Below, one piece after another: positions 1-7,500 of a stretch of DNA of 11,149 bases. The position numbers were made by a program, and so were the translations under genes. The DNA lies in the NCBI GenBank assembly GCA_047616325.1, contig JBLHGN010000105.1, positions 1 to 11,149 on the forward strand, given 5' to 3'. The notes under the pieces are model-generated. The model did no database searches and had not been told where the DNA came from. It saw only the letters and a list, made by a program, of their open reading frames with translations. This stretch comes from JBLHGN01 sp047616325 (lineage in GTDB: Bacteria > Pseudomonadota > Gammaproteobacteria > Pseudomonadales > Cellvibrionaceae). Positions within the stretch are counted from its first letter, which is position 1; the number at the start of each line of letters is the position of its first letter.

Positions 1-330
1 GGGAACATCTACAGTACCGCCCCAGAATGGAGTGGTACCGCAATTAGATGCATGGGCTCCAATTTTCTTTCCAGATGCATAAGCCATGAGTGCCACTGAT
101 AACATCGCATCTTTTCCTTCAACTGTTGCAGGTATATATATTCGAAATGTTGAGGTACATTCATCTAGGTTTGCAGTCTCACCAGCTATATAAATGGATA
201 TTGCTCCATTTTGATGTATAAAAACTCTTGTTACGTCGACCCCCGGCCCGCCTAATGGCGTAATATATTTTGAATATGCTGGGCTGCCTGTTAGAAACAA
301 AAAAAATACAGCGAATATCTTCAACTTCAT
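1..330 (-). CDS. Small secreted protein, 3' end beyond window (paralogue of the 113-aa protein)
   Basis: The reading frame is open from an ATG at 330 to the left edge of the window, giving the first 110 residues; the stop lies outside. An AGGA ribosome-binding site sits 7 nt before the start. The N-terminus MKLKIFAVFFLFLTGSPAYS is a classical Sec signal peptide, so the mature protein should be periplasmic or extracellular. The mature part is related to the neighbouring 113-aa protein. Both have a DVT segment soon after the signal, an acidic stretch leading to one Cys, and then a block with the same pattern (AMLSVALMAYASGKKIG here, AALSLAMTAFVSGKEYG there). A second Cys follows in both, so one disulfide is possible. 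Small secreted proteins with an L-S-x-A-x-x-A-x-x-SGK pattern are, to my recollection, common in marine gammaproteobacteria, but I cannot name a family or function. Confidence 0.8.
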   Translation of the reverse strand, partial: MKLKIFAVFFLFLTGSPAYSKYITPLGGPGVDVTRVFIHQNGAISIYIAGETANLDECTSTFRIYIPATVEGKDAMLSVALMAYASGKKIGAHASNCGTTPFWGGTVDVP

Positions 331-477
331 ATGAATTTCCTTTTGATTTTCTAATAGTGCATTAAACGGAAGCCGCAATTTACTTGCATATACGGCTTCC
401 ACACGGCTCAGCTTTACTTTGGGCACAAATAGAAATCAACGAGTATGACCCCATCCATTGATTTGACCCCATTGATT
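331..477. other. Intergenic spacer between the two paralogous secreted-protein genes
   Basis: This 147-nt gap holds two copies of a TGACCCC element beside the 113-aa gene's stop codon, a perfect 8-bp inverted repeat at 368-400, and the ribosome-binding site of the leftmost gene. No additional open reading frame is convincing. Confidence 0.6.
368..400 (-). terminator. Hairpin, possible terminator or attenuator between paralogues
   Basis: GGAAGCCG (368-375) and CGGCTTCC (393-400) form a perfect 8-bp stem around a 17-nt loop. On the minus strand the stem is followed only by GTTTAATG rather than a proper T-run. It could slow or stop transcription from the 113-aa gene, but a canonical intrinsic terminator is not shown. 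A structured repeat is the alternative. Confidence 0.35.
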
Positions 478-480
478 TTA
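446..480. repeat. Two tandem TGACCCC...TTGATT elements (REP-transposase-type motif)
   Basis: TGACCCCA occurs at 446-453 and again at 464-471, each followed by TTGATT (four bases later in the first copy). On the minus strand these read as AATCAATGGGGTCA units starting right after the TAA of the 113-aa gene. Motifs of the form GGGGTCA(G) are familiar next to REP-associated tyrosine transposase (RAYT) genes. No transposase is present, so this is at most a non-autonomous remnant. The RAYT link is from memory and inferred. Confidence 0.45.
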
Positions 481-819
481 TCTTATTCCTGCACCTTGAG
501 TCGCTGTTGCCGACGCCACACAAATTGCCCCTTGCGCTGCAGGAAGATCAATTACAAGACCATATTCTTTGCCGCTTACAAAAGCAGTCATCGCCAACGA
601 CAATGCCGCTTTAGTTCGCTCAGTTCCCATGTCGCCTACGCGAAAGTCCACTCGCTTATTCGAACAGGTTTCTGCAATATTTGCATTATCTGAATAGACT
701 CTAAAACTTCCATCAGCAGACAAGGTCTGTATTTGAGTCACATCACCCCAATACCAAGCATTAATTGAATAGCAAGAGCTACTAAAGGCTAAGAACATAA
801 TTACAATAAATATTTTCAT
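478..819 (-). CDS. Small secreted protein, 113 aa, function unknown
   Basis: The ATG at 819 has a strong ribosome-binding site (TAGGAG, 5 nt away), which fixes the start. Residues 1 to about 18 (MKIFIVIMFLAFSSSCYS) form a signal peptide, followed by an aromatic stretch (NAWYWGDVT). The mature protein has two Cys: one near residue 52 in AETCSNK and one near residue 99 in GAICVAS. Between them lies the segment AALSLAMTAFVSGKEYG. It is a paralogue of the protein encoded at 330 and below, sharing the signal peptide, the DVT segment, the Cys and the ALSxAxxAxxSGKxxG block. It lies 113 nt beyond the membrane-protein gene and has its own good ribosome-binding site, so it may be a separate unit rather than part of the Rhs operon. 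No catalytic motif is visible. Possible roles are an effector, a binding subunit or an envelope factor; none can be chosen from sequence alone. Confidence 0.8.
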   Translation of the reverse strand: MKIFIVIMFLAFSSSCYSINAWYWGDVTQIQTLSADGSFRVYSDNANIAETCSNKRVDFRVGDMGTERTKAALSLAMTAFVSGKEYGLVIDLPAAQGAICVASATATQGAGIR

Positions 820-866
820 AACAACTCCTACATATTTTTAAACTTAACAGGGTACTCACGAAAATT

Positions 867-931
867 GGGACATATCGATTTTTTAGAACTATCCTTAACT
901 CTCTCTTAGGAAATTAAATAAATCTGTCCCC
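867..931. mobile_element. Possible miniature inverted-repeat element (RAYT/REP-like)
   Basis: The ends form an imperfect inverted repeat. GGGACATATCGATTTTTT at 867-884 matches the reverse complement of 913-930, GGGACAGATTTATTTAAT, at 13 of 18 positions including the terminal GGGACA. The right end with its flank reads AATTAAAGGGGACAGATTT on the minus strand, a motif often seen beside REP-associated transposases. The element abuts the stop codon of the 130-aa gene (TAA at 933-935), so that gene's last residues may have been altered by its insertion. There is no coding capacity inside. The mobile-element call is inferred; the inverted repeat is directly visible. Confidence 0.4.
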
Positions 932-932
932 T

Positions 933-1325
933 TTAATTCGTAGAAGTTCCAAAACTCACTCTTTCCATTCTATTAAATCCTCGAAAATTAAGAGCAGTTT
1001 TAAGAACTCTATACTGAACATAAACCATATCGTTCGACTTGCAAACTTCCATAACTTTTAAAGCTTCATACCTTGGCATCGACCTGCTCACAGCTAGCTC
1101 ACCTTCACTAAATAAATATATTTTGACTGAAGCCATCCTATCTGCGCGCCCACCAAACAACCGAAGCTCACAAGAAATGATACGTCCACTAGCTTTCTGA
1201 ATTTTTTTTTCATAATCAGGAGTTACATCCCATTGACTCATAAAGAGTATGGAAGACATTAAAGCCAAAAAAAACACTGTACATATTAAAATTATCCTTA
1301 CGGATTTTCTCCTAGAATGCTTCAT
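933..1325 (-). CDS. Single-pass inner-membrane protein, 130 aa, candidate partner or immunity protein of the Rhs operon
   Basis: The ATG at 1325 lies two nt after the stop of the 58-codon gene. There is no Shine-Dalgarno sequence, so it is probably translated by coupling. An upstream TTG at 1382 is in frame but would overlap the 58-codon gene by 55 nt, so I prefer the ATG. The product starts with a basic patch (MKHSRRKSVR) and one hydrophobic segment at about residues 10-29 (IILICTVFFLALMSSILFM). A soluble domain of about 100 residues follows, rich in Arg and Lys and containing two Cys. The positive-inside rule puts the N-terminus in the cytoplasm and the domain in the periplasm. Its place just behind an Rhs gene is where immunity genes usually sit, but that role is inferred from position only. 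The C-terminus (GTSTN) ends where a possible mobile element begins and may be non-native. Confidence 0.75.
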   Translation of the reverse strand: MKHSRRKSVRIILICTVFFLALMSSILFMSQWDVTPDYEKKIQKASGRIISCELRLFGGRADRMASVKIYLFSEGELAVSRSMPRYEALKVMEVCKSNDMVYVQYRVLKTALNFRGFNRMERVSFGTSTN

Positions 1326-1327
1326 TT

Positions 1328-1504
1328 TTAATATACTTGGCCCACCAAATTCGCATTTAGTTTGTTCGGATAAAGAACACAACCACCACTGGCCAACTTC
1401 GACTTATCTAACGCTAGTTGATACCAGCCACCTGAATTACTGCATAAACTTAGAGCTACCTCGACGAATACCAAGGCGAAGGATATACAAAAATAATTTA
1501 TCAT
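1328..1504 (-). CDS. Small exported or membrane-anchored protein, 58 aa, sharing the C-terminal motif of the Rhs protein
   Basis: The ATG (1504-1502) overlaps the Rhs stop codon as ATGA, and the frame runs 58 codons to TAA (1330-1328), two nt before the next ATG. Residues 1 to about 20 (MINYFCISFALVFVEVALSL) are hydrophobic and resemble a signal peptide or anchor. Cys21 follows LSL, a poor lipobox. After CSNSGGWYQLALDKSKLA the protein ends in SGGCVLYPNKLNANLVGQVY. The Rhs protein ends in AGGFVLYPNKLNNN, seven further residues and VYRK. The stretch VLYPNKLN is identical in the two, while four of its eight codons differ at the third position only, which argues for selection on the peptide. The gene is below the usual length cut-off and is easily missed. 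The tight coupling on both sides, the export signal and the conserved tail support a real gene; its function is unknown. Confidence 0.72.
   Translation of the reverse strand: MINYFCISFALVFVEVALSLCSNSGGWYQLALDKSKLASGGCVLYPNKLNANLVGQVY
1331..1387 (-). repeat. C-terminal motif, copy 2 (in the 58-aa protein)
   Basis: Encodes GGCVLYPNKLNANLVGQVY. It is protein-level related to copy 1 at the end of the Rhs gene. After its TAA the sequence continues AAA TGA, matching the K-stop that ends the Rhs gene (GTA TAC AGA AAA TGA there, GTA TAT TAA AAA TGA here). The ancestral ending may therefore have been VYxK. Confidence 0.65.
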
Positions 1505-4500
1505 TTTCTGTATACTTCAACATTAATATAGTTATTATTAAGTTTGTTGGGATAGAGTACAAAACCACCTGCACTTGAGGCCCCAAAATCCCACCCCTGA
1601 ACATCCCAATCTGAATCATTAAAATTAAAATCATAACCGCCGGGCGATGCGGTTGATGATGCAGAGGCACCAAAATCAAATACAGAGTCTAAAAACTCTC
1701 CAGTTAAATTATCAGCAGTACCAAAGCCAAAACCAGCTGCCTCAGAAGTCAATTGCTGGGCGGTAGTTCTATAGGTAAGGGGAGCTAACGCATTACTTGT
1801 AATTGATGTAGCTCCCCCGAAAGTAGCGGCATTATATCTCGAAATAGCTCCAGCCAAAGAAGCTGTTGATGGAAGAAAATTATCAGCATATTTCCCAGCA
1901 GCGCCAAAAAGAAGGCCACCGCCAGCCGCTATAACCAAGTCTGAAGAAAATTCATAACCATTAAAATTGTAGTCGCCTCCCGTTAGAGCTCCATCTATCG
2001 CATTCAAGCCCTCTGTTACGAAAGTGCCTGACACTGCACCCAATGAACTAGCGCCAGCAGTAACAAGCAGCGAAGCTCCCCCAGTAGCAGCAATTAACCC
2101 GCCTGCAAGCCCCCCACTAACCGCCGCACCAGCATATGCAGAATAACCACGAAACTCTCGCCTAGCTAAATCACCAAGTCCCTGTGCTCCAACACTAAGG
2201 AGCGCACCAATGCCTGCCCCTATAACAATATGGGGAACCTCACCCTCAGGGTCATTAAAAATTAAAGGATTATTCCCGACATAAGCATAAAAATTAATCC
2301 CAGCTTCAAACCCCAAAGGATCCTCAGAAATAAACCTACCCAACTCAGCATCATAATACCGTGCCCGATAATAATAGAGCCCACTCTCCGCATCCTGCTC
2401 ACGCCCGGTATACTGCATCGTATTTTGACTCGAACCCGTCGCCCCCAAAGCTTCACCAAACGGCCCATAACTAGTAGTTTGCACCGCCTGCCCATTATGG
2501 TCTGTAACCGCCACAACAGAATTCACCTGGTCGTGATGGAAAGTGCGATTTTCCATTTGGCCCGTAGCGGCATTCTTCTCAAAGCCATTAATAATTTCAT
2601 CTACCACCGAACCGCGCAAATAATTCGCTTGCAGCTCATCATCTCCGTCGTAAACAGACTCCAAATGCTCGGCCTCTAAATAATATTTTTTAGTACCCGC
2701 GCTATTTTGTTTTTCAATACGGTAAGCGTTAGCGTCGTATTCAAAGGCCATACTATTGGGCACATTGTCTACCGCCATTACACTGGCCAAACGGCGCTGG
2801 TCGTAGTCGATATTTAAAAGCGCTTGACCGCTACCGTTAAACTTGGCTGTCATACTGCCGTTGGCGTCGTAATTAAAGCTGTAAACCAGCGGGCCGGTGA
2901 CACTATCTGAGCGCACTTCATTAAGGCGGTTACCATTGCCAACGATATAGTGCCACGTCTCTTCCGTTTGATAATCTTGGAACATTTCACGGTTACCGAC
3001 ACTGTCATAGGCATAGCCCAATACACCATGCCACTTCACTGGCCCACACGGCCCCGAAGCGCAATCAGCATATAACTGATATACGCTCGTAAGCCGATAG
3101 GCCGGATCGTAGGCATAGTAGGTCGTTTCGCCATTAACCGTTAGCCTGGTGATATTGCCCACTTGGTCGTGCCCATACTCGCGCAAGTCAAGCTGATTGC
3201 CGTCGGCCCCTATTTGTTTTATTGAGGTAACGAAGCCGTCGGTAGTGTAGTTATAAAGTGTGGCCGCACCATTGGAGAGTATACGACTGAGCAGGCGCCC
3301 CGCAGGGTCGTAGTGATAACTGGCGTGAAGCATTAAAGGGTCTTCCCCTATCGCCATGGCCACCAAACGATTGCCGCTGTCGTAGGTGTAGGTGTACAGG
3401 TCGCCTTCGTAGTTGGTTTTACGTATTAGGTTGCCCACGCTGTCATAAACCCAGCTCATACTGCGGTTGTTGCGGGTATCGGTTTTGCTCAGCAAGCGAT
3501 GGGCTACGTCGTAGGTATAGATATAGGTATTACCGCCATAGCTGGTGGAGACCATATCGCCGTATTGGTCGTAGACCTTTTCAGCGGTAATGCCATCGGC
3601 TAGGTAATTTTCCTGCAACAAGCGATTTAGGTTGTCGTAGGTGTATTCGGTGACCTCACTGAGACGATCGGTATAGGTGAGGCGGTTGCCGAGTTCGTCG
3701 TAGGTAATGCTGACGACTTTATCGCTACCGCTTTCTACAATGGGGTCGATTACCGTGGTCAGTCGACCGAGGTCGTCGTAGACAAAGTTGGTGGTTTGGT
3801 TCTTGGCATCGGTCACGCTTGTGCGGTTACCCAATAGATCATAGGTGTACTGTGTTTGCTCATTTTTTGCGTTGAGCGTGGAGGCAATGCGATTAAACTC
3901 ATCGAATACGTTGGATACGCTCGCGTTTTGGCTGTTGAGCGGTTGAACGCCAGCCACACCATTGGGGTCGGTTAGACGGATAACATTGCCATTGGCGTCG
4001 TATTGGTCGTAACGGGTTATGCGACCCTCGGGTGAGGTAACTGTTAACTGACGCCCTAGCGCATCGTAGGTGTAGTTGACACTGCTATTGTTGGCATCGG
4101 TAATACTCGTAACCCGGCCAGCGAGATCGTAGGCAGTTTTTACGCTGTAGCCTTTTTCGTCGGTGGCCATAGTGCGGCGGCCTCTGGCGTCGTATTCATA
4201 CAGCAGGCTATTCCCCAAGTCGTTAGTGACCTTGGTGACATTACCCATGGGGTTGTAATGGTAGTGGGTGGTCGCACCTTTAATATTCGTGCTGGTGAGT
4301 AAACGATCGGCGGCGTCGTAGGTATTGGTTACTGTTATGCAGGTGTAATGATTGGGAAAACCCAGGTCTACCATACATTCCGGATGCAAAGGCGAGTTGT
4401 TTGCAGCTTGTAATTTGTAACGAACGATGGCCTGGCTTACTTGCCCATTGGCATCGAATACCGTTTCCGCAATGTTGCCAAGGGGATCGGTGGTGCGCAC

Positions 4501-7500
4501 TAAACGACCTAGATCGTCGTATTCATGGGTGCTGGTGAGGGCAATTAATGTGGCATTGGTGGGACTAGTGCGCCGGTAAACGGTGGATGCCTGTAAACGC
4601 CAGAGGGCGTCATAGACCTTCTCGTTGGTTACGGTTGTGCCACTGCCGCTAACGGTGGAAAGAAGCGTATAAGAACCGTCGCTGTTGTAGGTGTAGGTGT
4701 AGTTGGTAACACGCGAGCGAGAAGGCTGAGCAGGGTCGATAAATTCGGTGACCTGACTCACTGTTCCGTCGGGGTAGTAGCGGTATTCGGCCAAAATAAC
4801 ATTGGTGTGCACAACGCCATTAACAGTCGCGCTTGCAGCGACTTTTTGAAAGAGTTTGCCAATAACAGCGCCAGTGCTTGTATTGCTGCTGGTGTAATAG
4901 ACGTTAGTAAAGTTGTTGCCGTTTTTATCTTTTACAGTGGTGACTTGGCCGTGAATGCCGTAGTCATAGTCTACGGTATAGCCCAGCGCATCTTGCTCGC
5001 GAGTGACCTGCCCATTGGTGTCTGAAGCGGCGCCGTCTAAGGCACGCGAGGTGCTATAGGAGTAGCTGGTGCTTTGCCCCAAGGCATTGTATTTGCGGTA
5101 ACGCAGGCCGTCTTGGTTGTTATCAAACAGAAGGATGCCCTTATCGGGTTCAACTAGTTTGATCAACGCGCCATTTTCGTCGTAGTAGTGTTCGGTAATT
5201 AAACCACGCGGGTTGGTGACGCGGGTGCGGCGACGGAAGAGGTCGTAGATTAAGGATTCGGCGCTGCCGTTTTGATCCACATAGTTGTAGGCCTGGCCAT
5301 TCTCGTAATAGGAGAAGGTCATGGTTTTTTGTTTGCCGTTGCGGTCTTGCGGGTGAATGATGTCTTTTAGCCAGTGGGTGCCCGCAACATAGGTGTAAGC
5401 CATAGCATCACCCAAGGGGTTAACCACCGAAGACAACTGGCGACCGGTGTAACGGTATTCCCATTGGCGGCCCGTCCAATCACGCACATAACGCAGAAGG
5501 TAAGCCTCGGAACCCGAGGTATAGTATTCGAGGGTTAATCCCGTGCGACCACTTAAGCCTAGGTTATCGGTAATGGCGGTGAGCCTGCCACTGGTATACG
5601 CAAAATTAAGCTGGTTTCCGTAGGCGTCTTCTATGCGGTACAAGCGCGCAACGGTGCCGGGGGTGCGCATATTGGCTCCCTGGCTGTCGAAGGTGTATTT
5701 CACGCCGTTGTTGTAGCTGATGGTATGCAGACCGCTGGAGGGGCTATTGAGCACCAGATCATCAAAACCGGCACGTGGTGACGTGGGTTGTGAACTAGTG
5801 GTAGCGTCAACGAGCAGATAGTTGCTCTCGCCGCCACGCTCGTCCATATAGGTAAACGACGAGGTGCTATTGTTGTCGTTCTCTGGCGCTAGCGTTGAGT
5901 CGTAATTGGGGTACTGACCGTAGTCGTTGGCCACCAATTTCATATTGTAGGAGTGCGTCCAGCCCTGGCTCAATGGCAGATAACTAGGATTAGCCGAGTC
6001 TGGCCCGTCGGTGCTGGTTTCGTTGGAGTTGTAGGTGCGGGTAAAGGTATAAGGCAGGCCTTTACCAGCGATAACGATGTCGGTTTCGTCGTGGTACATG
6101 TTGCCCGTGACGGTGCTCACGGGGTCCACAGTGGACGGCGTGCGAATCACGTCGTTGTTGGCGATGGCGACCAGGTTAAGGTCGGTGAAGACTTCGTTGT
6201 TAAAGGTAACGCCAGAGGTGTCGAGACTTCCGCCGCTGCCTTCTACACCTTCTGTATCTGTGGCTGGGTCCACGGGCACACCTTCGGGCACGTAGCCGCC
6301 GCCTGCACGAAAGCTTTGGTTTTCGATAATATAGGAGGAGCGCACCAAACCCGTAACTTCATCATAATCCTCGACCAGTTCGCCGCCCCCTTCACGATAA
6401 ACATCAGCAATATAAACGTTAAAGGCAAAGTAGGGACCATGGGTAATTTCCGAAGGAATGGTGTAATTGCGCCAATACTCAGTATTGGTGAAATAAACAT
6501 TACCTCTAATGGTCTCTACCGTTTGGATGGTATGCTCCGTGGTCCCCAAGTTAACGCTGTCATCAATAGATTTATAAAAGTAGGTATCGGGGTCATAGCC
6601 TTCATTTATATCCAAAAATCGTGCACCACTCCAGCCCTCAAAACAATCCTCCAGAAAATCCAATGCCGATTGAGCTGGACCCGAAAAGTTACTACCATTA
6701 CACGATATTGATGCCGTGTCCGAACTATCAAATGCCGAATCGACATAGTAGTATTGAGTGGCGCTGGTATAGGCCCTTAGCTGAAAATCGACGAGATCAT
6801 CACCGTTATTTTCCAACTCCCTTATGACAAACCTCCAAGTGTCGTCATAAATTTGAAAATACTCATCAACCGTATACTCTCCGCTAGAGTTAGCAACGAT
6901 CGCATTAACAATTGTAGTACCACTAGGGAAAGAAACGGTGAACTCACGGGTTTTTAATACGGGTAAAATTTTGCGAAGTCTATTCTCTTCTGTATCGACA
7001 AAGTCGAGGCTTGACTTACTATTTGTTGTAGTAGGCTCATTTTCACTGTCAACGCTATTGGTAAAAATACCCGCCCTTGGATCATCAGATGCAATGCCCT
7101 GCACGTCACCTTTTAGTATATACATACCTTGGGTAGGGCTACCGGAGTAATCCCACGCTACCATTTGACGACCGAAAACATCGGGATAATCGTAGCGCAC
7201 GTAACCGGATGGAGGCGTGTTACTAAACCCCATCGCCAATAGCGAAGCTTCGACAGTATCGGGGGCCGACGATATGTTCGCCGACTCTAAATTTTCTGCT
7301 GTCGTGCTATGAATATCGAGCAGAGTTGCTCCATCTCTGAGAGCGAACTGAATACCTCGCATCGTGGATACTGCGTCGTAGCCGGTCAGCTCCTGCCATA
7401 CTTCATGCTCCAACGATGAAGCCACATGGCCTATAAACTTAAAGGCCTCATTTGAGTAAGTTTCTGCCTCATCGGCTTCCCAGCTACCGTTAATGCGAAT

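Noticed and set aside
445..693. 82-codon plus-strand frame
   Set aside because: It lies opposite the 113-aa secreted-protein gene, which has a strong ribosome-binding site and a paralogue; the plus-strand product looks random.
1326..1382. TTG start giving a 149-aa version of the membrane protein
   Set aside because: The extension overlaps the coupled 58-codon gene in another frame and adds a polar stretch before the natural basic-hydrophobic N-terminus.
5953..6711. 252-codon open frame on the plus strand inside the Rhs gene
   Set aside because: It is antisense to the well-supported YD-repeat and DUF6531 coding sequence, and its protein resembles no family; it is a by-product of codon use.
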